The notes beneath the pieces are model-generated. The model saw nothing but the letters and a program-made list of their open reading frames with translations, did no database searches and was not told where the DNA came from. Positions 34,218 to 43,510 of a stretch of DNA of 64,000 nt are shown one piece after another. The stretch is from NCBI RefSeq assembly GCF_003024805.1, contig NZ_PUEC01000012.1, forward strand, positions 31,500 to 95,499, given 5' to 3'. Within the stretch, counting starts at the first letter, position 1. Every line of letters starts with the position of its first letter. This DNA comes from Duncaniella muris (GTDB lineage Bacteria > Bacteroidota > Bacteroidia > Bacteroidales > Muribaculaceae). The position numbers and the translations under genes were made by a program.

Positions 34218-35138
34218 TCATCCCATTCCGATAAGCTCCAGAGCCTTTGCATTGAACTTCTCCGACGGCAGGTCATAGGGGAGCCAGTTGATAGGGAACC
34301 CTCTTCTCTCCATGCCGCGGAACCATGTCATCTGCCGCTTGGCAAACTGATGGATGGCAATCTCAAGGCCGCTGACCATCTCCTCGCGGCTCATCTGTCC
34401 GGTCAGATGCAGAGTAAGGAATTTGTATTCCAGACCGTAGTAAATCAGATCGTCAGGAGCTATGCCGCTGTCGAGCAGCCGTCTGACCTCTTCGATCATT
34501 CCGGCTTCAAGACGCGACTGAAGACGCTCCGTGATGCGCCGTCGGCGCGACTCGCGATCAATTTCCACTCCTATAACCACCGCATCGGTCATAGGGTTCG
34601 GCACAGCTTTCACAGCCGCCTCAGGGTGCTCATGATAATAGGTCTGGATCTCGATGGCTCGGATGGCACGTTTCACCGTATCGACATCTGTCACATTGTG
34701 GAGATCTTTCATAGCCGACAGCATTACTGTCAGCTCTTCAAGCGACTTGCCTACAAGGCTCCGACGCAGTTGCGGATTCTCCGGCACTTCAGGCAACTGA
34801 AGTCCTTTCAGCACACTTTCCACATAAAGCCCGGTGCCTCCGCAGAGAATGGTCCGCTTTCCGCGACTTTCTATGTCTGCCCTCGCTGCTGCGAAATCTC
34901 GCAGAAACTCAAAAAGATTATACTTGTAGCCAGCCGGACAGATGTCTATAAGATGCACCGGCACTTCACCGTATTCCTCAAGATCCTTTCCGGTACCGAG
35001 GTCCATTCCACGGTAGATCTGACGCGAATCGGCACTGATGATCTCGGCATCGATCTCGCGGGCCAGCTCAACGGCCCGCCGGGTCTTGCCCGATGCCGTC
35101 GGTCCTGTGATCACAATCAGTGGCTTGTACGCTTCCAT
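34218..35138 (-). CDS. miaA: tRNA dimethylallyltransferase
   Basis: MiaA adds a dimethylallyl group to A37 of tRNAs reading UNN codons. I start at the ATG at 35,138 (MEAYKPLIVITGPTASGKT), giving 306 residues; a longer frame to 35,276 lies inside the upstream gene. The P-loop GPTASGKT, the DSRQIYRGMDLGTGK motif, LCGGTGLYVESV and the C-terminal QFAKRQMTWFRG are all intact. It begins 7 bases after the stop of the membrane-protein gene, so the two are likely one transcript. Confidence 0.96.
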   Translation of the reverse strand: MEAYKPLIVITGPTASGKTRRAVELAREIDAEIISADSRQIYRGMDLGTGKDLEEYGEVPVHLIDICPAGYKYNLFEFLRDFAAARADIESRGKRTILCGGTGLYVESVLKGLQLPEVPENPQLRRSLVGKSLEELTVMLSAMKDLHNVTDVDTVKRAIRAIEIQTYYHEHPEAAVKAVPNPMTDAVVIGVEIDRESRRRRITERLQSRLEAGMIEEVRRLLDSGIAPDDLIYYGLEYKFLTLHLTGQMSREEMVSGLEIAIHQFAKRQMTWFRGMERRGFPINWLPYDLPSEKFNAKALELIGMG

Positions 35139-35145
35139 CACGGAC

Positions 35146-36486
35146 TCAGGCTTTATAACCCTCCGATGTGTTCTGTCTGCGCTGGAAGAGTTTGCGGAAG
35201 CGGTAGAAGGGCTTGTCTTCATTGAGCCTTGCCACTTCAAGCCAGCGTGAATTGTTGAAATCCACGTCCCAGTCACAGATTCCGTTCAAACGGAAGTTCG
35301 GACGATAGTTCTTTATCTTGTAGAGACGGCGGCCATCGCTGTCATAGGTCTTCCAAGCCATAGTGATAGTGTAGAGACGATGGATCTCAGTGGCGAGCAT
35401 CGGCGTGAGATCTCGGTTGTAGAGCAGGCGCTGAAGCTGCGAGAGTGAATACCATTTGCCTTCGTAACGTGATGAGGAGATCACTTCACGGTTTTCAAGA
35501 CAGCAGATGAAATGATAGATATTGTTAAGGCCTGAAACATCAGTGCTCTTGTACATGAAGCGCATTGAGTAGTTGTCCTCGCTGATGTTGCTTATATCGC
35601 CGAACACCTCTTTGGCCCTCTCTCTGCTTATTTCCTTAGCATACGGAAGTCTCAGCACCGCCGGAGTATCGAAGCGGTTGTTGTCAGGTACATCATAGTA
35701 TCCGTCACTGCGGGTCAGAAAGACATTGTCGCCGGTCAATATTATGTAGCGCACGGTCGAGCCCGGTTCGCTGCCGCGCGGATTCATCTCCAGATGGTTG
35801 TAGTAATAGCCCCAGAGGGAGAAATAGCGCAGTCCGAGATAAACAATTGAGAGCGAATAGAAAATCACAGGCACCCAGTTGTAGATAAATGCATCTGTGC
35901 CGTTGATGTTGACATTGACGTAGAACAGTGAATAGTAGCTCCATGACAGCACCGAGACCGCAACTGAAAGGATCAGCAGCAGACGCACCTGAAACTGGCT
36001 TTCCTGACGGAAGATCTGTCCAAGGAAACCACGCTCGGATGCATTGCCGTGGCGTATGATGCACATGCGGCACACTTCAGCTGTGTCGCCCTTCAGAATA
36101 GCTATTCCACACAGGACAGATGCCACCGGACCAAGTATCAGTATAGTCAGATAAGGTATGTGGAGATTGATCACATCATCCGAGTAGAAAATCGACACAA
36201 AACCTCTGACATAGGCTACGGCGATAATCAGCATGATGACCACAGAGTAGCCAAGAGTCTTCAGGCAGATCGACTGGATCAGATTGCATGACATTGCTTC
36301 GTACCTCATGCCACTGTAACGATAGATAATCAAAAGCAACATAAGGCCTAAGGTAACCATAGGCAACCAGATCTTAGGGATAAACAAACCCACAAATTCA
36401 GGTATTGCAAGCGTACCTACCGCCACAGCCCAGTTGAGCCACAGGGAGAATATCGCGCTTTCATTACTTATTCGCTGTTCTGACAT
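35146..36486 (-). CDS. Uncharacterised membrane protein with large cytoplasmic C-terminal domain
   Basis: I do not recognise this 446-residue protein. It has about six hydrophobic segments in the first half (roughly 12-32, 36-58, 75-95, 108-130, 165-188, 205-225) and a hydrophilic C-terminal half of about 220 residues. A small cysteine cluster, EVCRMCIIRHG, lies near 138-148. The C-terminal part contains RYIILTGDNVFLTRSDGYYDVP and a Tyr/Trp-rich segment. No catalytic motif stands out. It is cotranscribed with miaA (7-base gap) and has no obvious functional tie to it. Composition matches its neighbours, so recent transfer is unlikely. Confidence 0.75.
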   Translation of the reverse strand: MSEQRISNESAIFSLWLNWAVAVGTLAIPEFVGLFIPKIWLPMVTLGLMLLLIIYRYSGMRYEAMSCNLIQSICLKTLGYSVVIMLIIAVAYVRGFVSIFYSDDVINLHIPYLTILILGPVASVLCGIAILKGDTAEVCRMCIIRHGNASERGFLGQIFRQESQFQVRLLLILSVAVSVLSWSYYSLFYVNVNINGTDAFIYNWVPVIFYSLSIVYLGLRYFSLWGYYYNHLEMNPRGSEPGSTVRYIILTGDNVFLTRSDGYYDVPDNNRFDTPAVLRLPYAKEISRERAKEVFGDISNISEDNYSMRFMYKSTDVSGLNNIYHFICCLENREVISSSRYEGKWYSLSQLQRLLYNRDLTPMLATEIHRLYTITMAWKTYDSDGRRLYKIKNYRPNFRLNGICDWDVDFNNSRWLEVARLNEDKPFYRFRKLFQRRQNTSEGYKA

Positions 36487-36576
36487 TTTATTAAAACAAT
36501 AATTTATTAGTAGTGACCGTGCTAATCAACAATTCAGAATGTGTTAAAGTTTCGTTACGCCATGCTTTCACCTCGT

Positions 36577-38763
36577 TCAGCGCATGTTACGGTCGAAGTA
36601 GTCAAGCATCCGGGAGTAGACTGACAGACGGGCCCCGCAGCCATTGATCGAATGGTTCATGTTGGGATATATGAACAGATCACACCATTTGCCGGCAGCC
36701 TGAAGAGCCGACGTGAACTGGACTGTATTCTTGAAATGCACATTGTCATCAGCAGTTCCGTGCATGATCAGCACAGGCACTTCAAGGCCACCCACGGCGT
36801 TGATCGGAGCGGAGGCCTTATAACCGTCTTCGTTTTCACGCGGTGTCAGCATATAGCGTTCGGTGTATATGCTGTCATAGAAGCGCCAGTCGGTCACAGG
36901 CGCTATAGCCACTGCCGCGGCAAAAGGAGAAGAGCCGGTAGTCACACACATCAGCGTCTCGTAGCCGCCGTAGCTCCAGCCGCAGATGCCTATCCGCTTG
37001 CCGTCGACATAGGGTTGACGCGCGGCCCAGCGGCCTACGCCCTGCATATCTATGGTCTCATAATGACCCAGACGCTTGTAGACTATGGTTTCCCACTGAC
37101 GTCCGCGACCTCCGGTGCCACGTCCGTCGGCACAGATCACTATATAGCCTTTCTTGGCGGCATACTGCATCCAGTCCATGCTCCAGGAGTCGAGCACCTG
37201 CTGTGAGCCGGGGCCACTGTACTGATGGAGAATCACGGGATAGCGGCGCGAGGGGCTGAAATCGGACGGCTTGATAATATAGGCGTTGAGTTCGATTCCC
37301 TCATCGGTGCGGATGGTTGTGAATTCTTTTTTCGGAGCCGCACCGTAACGCGAAGCCACTGCGGCATTGTCTTCAATCACGCGCTGCTGCTTGCCGTCTA
37401 TATTATATAAGGTGTAGACCGGCGGGTGAGTCGAGCTGCTGTAGTTGAGGGTATAGACGCTCTTGCCGGGATTGAACCAGGCCGATGCGCAGCCCTTCTC
37501 CGGGCTTATGTGCTTCATCACTCCCTTGGCATCAATCCTGGAGACTACTCTGTTGATCGGTCCGGTGGCTGTGGACTGCACATAGTGATTGCCCTTGGCG
37601 TCGGTGCCGTAGTAGGCTGTCACTTCGAAATCTCCGCTGGTGATGGTGCGGGTCAGGGCTCCGGAATAGGTGTACTGGTAGGCATGCACATACCCGCTGC
37701 GGGCCGAGAGCACTACAAAATTATCGGCGTTGAGAGTCAGATTTTCATAAGTGCAAGGCTCTATCCAGGCCTGCTCTTCCTCCACGAGGATTGATTTGGC
37801 CACATTGGAGCGCGGATTCATGCTGAACAGTTCCATTCTGGTCTGGGCGCGGTTGAGCGTGGTGACAATCAGACGGTCAGGCGCGCCGCCATAGGCAATA
37901 CGGGGTATGTATTCGAAATTCGAAACGGGAATGTCGAGATTTTTTGTCTTGCGGTTGTCAACATCGTAGGAATGGACGCTGACTTTGGAGTTAGGCTCTC
38001 CGGCTACAGGATATTTATAAGTGAAGCTACCGGGATAAAATTCATACTGCGTCATCGGGTCGCAGGAGCCTTCATAGAGCGGAAATGTAAATGCCGGTAC
38101 TTCGGTTTCATTGTATTTGATATAGCAGAGAGTCATGTTGTCAGGAGCCCATGCCATTGACACAGAGGTTGAGAATTCTTCCTCATAAACCCAGTCGGGC
38201 ACTCCGTTGATAATCTGTCCGGGCTTTCCGTCAGTGGTGACATCGACTTCGGTCTTGAAGTCTATCTTATGGAGGTGGATATTGTTGTCATTAGCAACGA
38301 AAGCCACCATGCGGCCGTCAGGCGAGAACTGCGGGGCCTGCTGGCGCTCGAATTTCTCTGACAGCGGATGAAGCTGACGGGTACGGATATTATAGACGTA
38401 GAATTTCGACATCGACGAGCGGCGATAGATCATCTTGCGCTCGCGGCCTACTATCAGTTTTGTCCCGTCAGGGCTGAGTATGAAATTTTCAATCTCAGGG
38501 ATTGTTGTCTCACGTGTGTGGGTCACGTCCATGACGGTCTCCAGTTCTTTACCGGTGCGACTGTCGAACTTCACAATGCGCTTTCTGTCTGACGACAGTT
38601 CTAGATAGCTCTGCCCGTCAGGCATGTAGGCTGGAGCGGCTACACGCGCGGGTGAGTTTTCCGGATAGACGTAGGGGGCCATCGCGGCATCATCGGAGAT
38701 TCCGGCGCTGACCGGCAGAACAGCGGCAGCGGCCATGAAACATGATATTATCTTTTTCATCAC
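36577..38763 (-). CDS. Dipeptidyl peptidase IV, serine peptidase family S9B
   Basis: A periplasmic exopeptidase that removes X-Pro (and X-Ala) dipeptides from the N-terminus of peptides. The 728-residue protein has a signal peptide (about 1-20, ending VSAG), an eight-bladed propeller carrying the double-Glu motif DWVYEEEF that holds the substrate amino group, and a C-terminal alpha/beta hydrolase domain. The triad is the Ser in GWSYGG, the Asp in HGTADDNVH and the His in NMNHSING. Length and motifs are normal for Bacteroidota DPP4, important for amino-acid uptake from peptides. It lies 97 bases downstream of the coiled-coil gene on the same strand. Confidence 0.94.
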   Translation of the reverse strand: MMKKIISCFMAAAAVLPVSAGISDDAAMAPYVYPENSPARVAAPAYMPDGQSYLELSSDRKRIVKFDSRTGKELETVMDVTHTRETTIPEIENFILSPDGTKLIVGRERKMIYRRSSMSKFYVYNIRTRQLHPLSEKFERQQAPQFSPDGRMVAFVANDNNIHLHKIDFKTEVDVTTDGKPGQIINGVPDWVYEEEFSTSVSMAWAPDNMTLCYIKYNETEVPAFTFPLYEGSCDPMTQYEFYPGSFTYKYPVAGEPNSKVSVHSYDVDNRKTKNLDIPVSNFEYIPRIAYGGAPDRLIVTTLNRAQTRMELFSMNPRSNVAKSILVEEEQAWIEPCTYENLTLNADNFVVLSARSGYVHAYQYTYSGALTRTITSGDFEVTAYYGTDAKGNHYVQSTATGPINRVVSRIDAKGVMKHISPEKGCASAWFNPGKSVYTLNYSSSTHPPVYTLYNIDGKQQRVIEDNAAVASRYGAAPKKEFTTIRTDEGIELNAYIIKPSDFSPSRRYPVILHQYSGPGSQQVLDSWSMDWMQYAAKKGYIVICADGRGTGGRGRQWETIVYKRLGHYETIDMQGVGRWAARQPYVDGKRIGICGWSYGGYETLMCVTTGSSPFAAAVAIAPVTDWRFYDSIYTERYMLTPRENEDGYKASAPINAVGGLEVPVLIMHGTADDNVHFKNTVQFTSALQAAGKWCDLFIYPNMNHSINGCGARLSVYSRMLDYFDRNMR

Positions 38764-38860
38764 TGATTTCGAATGTATTTGATCTCAATATTTTATTTTC
38801 ATTCAGCCATTCGGCTGTCAGCATACGGTAAGGCACTGAAAACCTGTTGATTTTTCTTTG

Positions 38861-40306
38861 TCAGAAGAGCGACAGCTGGGCTTCGTTGTCATTGGCCGGT
38901 TTGCGGGGAGGTTCATGATAACCGAAATCCGGATCGTCATGCTTGCCTTCTGAAAACCATTCGGTATTGTCGAGCGAGCTGTCTATTTTCACTTTTCGCG
39001 GGCGGCCTCTTCTTCGCTGCTGGCTCTGCTTCTCCGGAGCCTTAGGCGCGTCATCGAAGCCTATTTCAAGGCCCTGGTCGGCCGGACGGGCATATTCAGG
39101 AGCTGATTCCACGGCAGTGGCGGTAGAGTCAAGTTTCGACTGAAGTTCCTTGATCTGTTTGCGCAGACGCATCTCACTGTTGGCCTGGTTGTAGAGGTTT
39201 GTCTCTATGGTGCGGCGAAGTGATGCGTTAGATTCCTGAAGTTCTGCAATCTTGGCATCTTTCCGGGCTTTGAGTTCTTCAAATCCGTCGAGTTCTTTCT
39301 GTATATGCTCCACGGCCTGAAGCTGCTCCTGCTGCATTGTCTCAAGTTCTCGACGGGCCGCGGCTGCCTGATTGCGCAGATCGTTGATCATGTTGTCGCT
39401 CATCGAAGTCTTGACTTCGAGCTGCTCGCGCAGAGTCGACTGACGGGCGGCTTCCTCACGGAGCTTGCCGCACTCGGCTGTGAGTTCGGCTATCTTCTGA
39501 TCGCGCTCGGCTATCAGGCTTTCATGTTCAGCAATCCGGCGCTCATGTTCCGCTACCAGTTCCTCACGTGCGTCCGGGCTTTCCATGACCTCCGCTTCGG
39601 TCTGAATATCATCACCACCTGCGGCTTTCTTCTGTTCTTCCTTTTCAGCCACGGTAGCTTCCAGCTCCTCAATCCGCGACTTGGCCTGGGTTAGTTCCTC
39701 TTCAAGCACGCTGGGCTTACGGCGACTGTAGAACCGCTCTTTTTCTTCGGCCTGCTTTGCAAGCTGCGATTCCAAATCATTGATTCGGTCAAGCAGGGCG
39801 CGCTTCTGGCGGTCGACACTCAGCTGCAGTCTGCTATTTTCTTTGCGGAGAACAGTCATGGCATTGTCATCACCTTCAAGCTCCGAGATGCGGGCTTCGA
39901 GCCGGCTTTTCTCGTCCTTCCATTGGTTGGCAGATGTGCGCATGGCCTGTTCGGCCTGCTCTCTGAGACGGCTGTCAATGGATTCGATCAGAAATTTGCG
40001 CTGGGCTTCGGTGTCGAGACACTTTTTGATGAAATCAGGCTGTGCACTGTTGAACACCTCGATCACGGCATCGAACAGAGCGGCCGGAAGAGCGGCGTTG
40101 TCCGCAGTCTCGACAGCCGTAGCTGCAGCCACGGCAGGCATAGAAGCGTTGTCCGCACTGGCAGCCACAGCCGTTTCACGCGACGGCTGTGCCTGCCGGG
40201 AATCTCCGGCGGCATATGTGGGGACGGTGGGATCATAGTCCTCTTCTTCCTCCTCACTGTCGGGCGAAAAGCCGAATGCCCGACGCAGAAGTGTCATCAT
40301 TGACAT
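38861..40306 (-). CDS. Coiled-coil protein with AT-hook-like patch and C-terminal sliding-clamp motif
   Basis: I do not recognise this 481-residue protein by name. It starts with a short basic/hydrophobic stretch and an acidic cluster (EEEEEDYD, about 18-25), then an Ala-rich linker (about 40-75). A long heptad-type coiled coil follows (about 115-385, for example KSRLEARISELEGDD and EEELTQAKSRIEELEATVAEK). Near the C-terminus is a basic RRRGRPRKVK patch (about 425), like an AT-hook, and the last five residues are QLSLF (477-481), a near-perfect match to the beta-clamp-binding consensus QL[SD]LF. These suggest a DNA-associated structural or replication-linked protein. No enzyme domain is visible. 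Confidence 0.8.
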   Translation of the reverse strand: MSMMTLLRRAFGFSPDSEEEEEDYDPTVPTYAAGDSRQAQPSRETAVAASADNASMPAVAAATAVETADNAALPAALFDAVIEVFNSAQPDFIKKCLDTEAQRKFLIESIDSRLREQAEQAMRTSANQWKDEKSRLEARISELEGDDNAMTVLRKENSRLQLSVDRQKRALLDRINDLESQLAKQAEEKERFYSRRKPSVLEEELTQAKSRIEELEATVAEKEEQKKAAGGDDIQTEAEVMESPDAREELVAEHERRIAEHESLIAERDQKIAELTAECGKLREEAARQSTLREQLEVKTSMSDNMINDLRNQAAAARRELETMQQEQLQAVEHIQKELDGFEELKARKDAKIAELQESNASLRRTIETNLYNQANSEMRLRKQIKELQSKLDSTATAVESAPEYARPADQGLEIGFDDAPKAPEKQSQQRRRGRPRKVKIDSSLDNTEWFSEGKHDDPDFGYHEPPRKPANDNEAQLSLF

Positions 40307-40488
40307 ATTTGCACTGTGGTTTTACCGGTTTTAAGGTAGTTGACTTAAAGGCCGAGGTATTGATAATTGAACGGCGGAGGTGGCCTGAGGCTCTGTGAAG
40401 GCATGCCACTCCATTGCAAAGTTAACTGAAAATTTCCAAAATGCCACACAATTGCGGTGGAAATACCCTCCTGGCGCAAAAAAATGAC

Positions 40489-40496
40489 TAAATTTG
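40489..40496 (+). promoter_or_regulatory. -7 box of the second GH43 gene
   Basis: TAAATTTG followed by C, 40 bases before the start codon, matches TAnnTTTG. No TTTG lies at the expected -33 position. Confidence 0.5.
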
Positions 40497-40536
40497 CATT
40501 GCATTCAATCTATCACGCACTGTATTCATCCAGACC

Positions 40537-42186
40537 ATGAGAAAAATCATTCTGTCTCTGATCTCAGCATTCATACTGCCTGCCGGGATGGCCGGAGCCG
40601 ATTTAAAGGCTGCCGATTCTGTTCCTGACCTGCGTTGGGGCGACCTGGCCGACGGGACATTTGCCAACCCGGTGCTCAACGCCGATTATTCCGACCCTGA
40701 CATCATCCGTGTTGGCGACCGCTTCTACATGACATGCTCGGAGTTCCATTTTATGGGCATGCCTATCCTCGAATCGACCGACATGGTCAACTGGCGCATT
40801 ATAGGCCGGGTATATGACCGCATCGACCTGCCTGGCTATTCCGATATGTCAAAATACGCCGAAGGCACCTGGGCTCCGGCGCTACGCTATCACGACGGAA
40901 AGTTCTATATTTTTGTCTGCACACCCTACGAGGGCCTTTTCATGACCACTGCCACTGATCCGGCCGGTCCCTGGGAACCCCTGCACCTGGTCAAGGGCAT
41001 CGAGAAGTGGGAAGACCCCTGCCCTTTCTGGGATGACAACGGCGAGGCCTATCTGGTGCGCAGCCGTCACCGTGCAGGACCTATTATCATCCACCGCATG
41101 AGTCCTGACGGCCGCAGCCTGCTCGACGAGGGCACTACGGTCTACAAAGGCCCGGTGGCAGAGGGTCCGAAGATGTTCAAAAAAGACGGCTATTACTACA
41201 TCAGCATTCCTGAAGGCGGTGTCAGCACTGGATGGCAGACCATTCTTCGCTCAAAGGATGTCTATGGTCCATATGAGTCACGCCGTGTCCACGAAAAAGG
41301 CTCGACTGACATCAACGGTCCTCATCAGGGCGCGCTGGTGGATACTCCTGACGGTCAAGAATGGTGGTTCTACCACTTTCAGAACGCCGGTACCCGCGGG
41401 CGCGTGATACATCTGCAACCCGTGGAGTGGCACGACGGCTTTCCGGCAATCGGCACCGACTATGACGGCAACGGTGTCGGCGAACCTATGAAGATCTGCC
41501 GCAAGCCTGCCATAGCTGCAGACTGTGTCCCCTCGGCTCCGCAATCGTCTGACGATTTCTCCACCCCCTCTGTCGGGCTGCAATGGCAGTTCAACCATAA
41601 TCCCGACACGGCTTACTATTCTCTGTCAGCCCGCCCCGGATGGTTTGAGATAAAGCCTCAGCCTGCCGACATCCTCCGCAATGCTAAAAACCAGCTGACC
41701 CAGAAGCTCATGGGCTACCGCTCAGAGGCTACAGTGACCCTCGATTTCAGCGCCATGACTCCGGGTGAACGTGCTGGCCTGGAATGTATCGGCAAGCAGT
41801 TTCACGGTGCGGGTATCATGATCGGCGGCACTGCCGGAAAGCCTGCGGCATCGCTTTATGTAGAAGCCGACAGCTCAGTAGTGTTCAGCAGACCTCTTTC
41901 GGCCTCCGAACTCCTTGACGGACAGCAGCAGATCTTCCTGCGTCTGACAGCCGACACCACCTCTGATGACTTCCATTTCAGCTATTCACTTGACGGCAAT
42001 AGCTACGCACCGCTGGGTGAGCCATTTGCGATGCAACCTGGGTTCTGGAAAGGTATCCGTCCAGGCATCTATGCCTACTCAGTCAGAGATGCGGCACAAC
42101 CGTTATCACCGGCCCCAACCTCAGGACGGGTCTGGTTCGGCAACTTCATCTATCGCCATGACGGACCGGCCGGAGGGCTTGAATAG
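40537..42186 (+). CDS. Secreted glycoside hydrolase family 43 enzyme (paralogue)
   Basis: A 549-residue exported GH43 enzyme: signal peptide about 1-20, propeller with base Asp in NADYSDPDIIRVGDRFYM, pKa-modulating Asp in WEDPCPFWDDNG, acid Glu in AEGPKMFKKDGYYYI, and a C-terminal beta-sandwich (about 345-540). It clearly resembles the GH43 in the pectin operon at 11,860, including the segment STDINGPHQG. Here it stands alone between a divergent coiled-coil gene and a strong terminator, without SusCD or uronate genes. It probably trims arabinose- or xylose-like side chains; the exact linkage is not readable. Confidence 0.9.
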   Translation: MRKIILSLISAFILPAGMAGADLKAADSVPDLRWGDLADGTFANPVLNADYSDPDIIRVGDRFYMTCSEFHFMGMPILESTDMVNWRIIGRVYDRIDLPGYSDMSKYAEGTWAPALRYHDGKFYIFVCTPYEGLFMTTATDPAGPWEPLHLVKGIEKWEDPCPFWDDNGEAYLVRSRHRAGPIIIHRMSPDGRSLLDEGTTVYKGPVAEGPKMFKKDGYYYISIPEGGVSTGWQTILRSKDVYGPYESRRVHEKGSTDINGPHQGALVDTPDGQEWWFYHFQNAGTRGRVIHLQPVEWHDGFPAIGTDYDGNGVGEPMKICRKPAIAADCVPSAPQSSDDFSTPSVGLQWQFNHNPDTAYYSLSARPGWFEIKPQPADILRNAKNQLTQKLMGYRSEATVTLDFSAMTPGERAGLECIGKQFHGAGIMIGGTAGKPAASLYVEADSSVVFSRPLSASELLDGQQQIFLRLTADTTSDDFHFSYSLDGNSYAPLGEPFAMQPGFWKGIRPGIYAYSVRDAAQPLSPAPTSGRVWFGNFIYRHDGPAGGLE

Positions 42187-42235
42187 ATGGTTCAGCCATC
42201 ACCCAATGACCGGTTTCCGTCCACCACCGAAACAG

Positions 42236-42279
42236 AATCAGCCGACAGCCTAATTTTCAAGGCCGTCGGCTGATTTTAT
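42236..42279 (+). terminator. Terminator after the second GH43 gene
   Basis: AATCAGCCGACAGCC pairs with GGCCGTCGGCTGATT (one mismatch), then TTATT. It may also act on the converging recombinase transcript. Confidence 0.85.
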
Positions 42280-42316
42280 TGTAGCAGCTGATTAGAATGA
42301 ACGCCGCAGCTACGGT

Positions 42317-43498
42317 TCAGACTATCATCTCCGCAACATTTGACGCAGCCATGATGGCAAGCCAGGAATAGCGGCTCATTCCGAACGTCAGACTGACAGG
42401 CGAGACTACAGCATGGCCTATCCTCTTCATAGCCTTCGAAAATTCATCGCGGACATATGTAAAAGAATATGCCTTACCCTTGCGCTGCAACATCGGGAAT
42501 ATGTAAGGATTCCCGGCCTCGGCATATCTGCGCACTATCGCCATAGCCTTTTCACCGAGCTTCACCTCAACGGCTTTACCCTTCAGACGCCGTCGGTATG
42601 AAAGGACATCGCCACGAAGATTTTCCACCCTGAGATTGGCCACATCGACAAGTTCCAGCCCATGAGCATAGAAACAGAACATGAACACATCACGCACAAA
42701 GGCCAGATTGCCTTCTGACGACAAGTCTGCATCTGCAATCTTTCGGATCATGGCGGCATCAAGCGACTTTATGCGGGTGCTTTTCTGACTGTGGTCCACA
42801 CTGATGTCCACATTGGCCGGCCAATTGAATTCGAGATCAGTCAGCCCGGCCTCCCTGGCCTGATTGAGCACCGACCTCAGTCCGCGCATATAAAAAGACA
42901 CAGTCGACGGCGCCACACGGCGGCCCTGAAGATAACGGCTATAGTCCATGATCAGATCCGGACTGACCTCACTTACATGCACCTCCGCTCCGCCAAGAAA
43001 CCCTGACAGACTGAGTCTGAGGCTACGCAAAGTATTGGCAAAACCCTTTCCCTGAAGCCGATATCCGGCTATCAGCGAATCGATATATCCCAGCAGAAGA
43101 CTGCGGTCAGAGTCTTCCGGCCGCGGAGCCTGAGGCTCGAAATCATCACGAAAGTCACGGCCTACGGTAGCAATATCGCTTTTAATAGGGAAATGCTCTC
43201 CACAACTCCTGATCCGGTCAAGATACGGATTATCTCCGGCAAACAATCGGCGACTCTCATCGGCCACCTCATCAAGAGTCACCTGCCCTCGGCTCTCGGA
43301 CAGATGCTCGATAACACAATAGATACTCTTCAGATCGCAGACAATCTGCCGGCGGGCCGTAAGAAGCACACGTTCATCAGCCCCTCTGACCACACTTGTG
43401 ACATTGCGCTCAGCCGACCCCTCCCGGATCACATAATAGACCGCCCCGGCCACACCCTCAGTCCGCGACTTTCGAAATCGAGCCGTAATCGAAAACAT
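42317..43498 (-). CDS. Degenerate tyrosine recombinase (lacks catalytic C-terminal end)
   Basis: The 393-residue protein has the layout of Bacteroidales tyrosine site-specific recombinases: an N-terminal arm domain, a SAM-like core-binding domain (about 130-220, with VAPSTVSFYMRGLRSVLNQA) and the start of the catalytic domain. In relatives the first catalytic Arg lies in an RG(M/I).F.D.A.L segment; here it reads YAHGLELVDVANL, with His in place of Arg. The later motif usually reads ARHSWA; here it is SRYSWLA (375-381), keeping Arg but with Tyr for His. The chain stops 12 residues later, before the GHS box and the tyrosine nucleophile. It is probably inactive, or a repurposed DNA-binding protein. 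It sits at the 3' edge of the polysaccharide locus, 12 bases after the last glycosyltransferase gene. Confidence 0.75.
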   Translation of the reverse strand: MFSITARFRKSRTEGVAGAVYYVIREGSAERNVTSVVRGADERVLLTARRQIVCDLKSIYCVIEHLSESRGQVTLDEVADESRRLFAGDNPYLDRIRSCGEHFPIKSDIATVGRDFRDDFEPQAPRPEDSDRSLLLGYIDSLIAGYRLQGKGFANTLRSLRLSLSGFLGGAEVHVSEVSPDLIMDYSRYLQGRRVAPSTVSFYMRGLRSVLNQAREAGLTDLEFNWPANVDISVDHSQKSTRIKSLDAAMIRKIADADLSSEGNLAFVRDVFMFCFYAHGLELVDVANLRVENLRGDVLSYRRRLKGKAVEVKLGEKAMAIVRRYAEAGNPYIFPMLQRKGKAYSFTYVRDEFSKAMKRIGHAVVSPVSLTFGMSRYSWLAIMAASNVAEMIV

Positions 43499-43510
43499 TC
43501 AGAGAATTAT

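Noticed and set aside
35139..35276. N-terminal extension of MiaA
   Set aside because: It lies inside the upstream membrane-protein gene; the P-loop protein starts naturally at 35,138.
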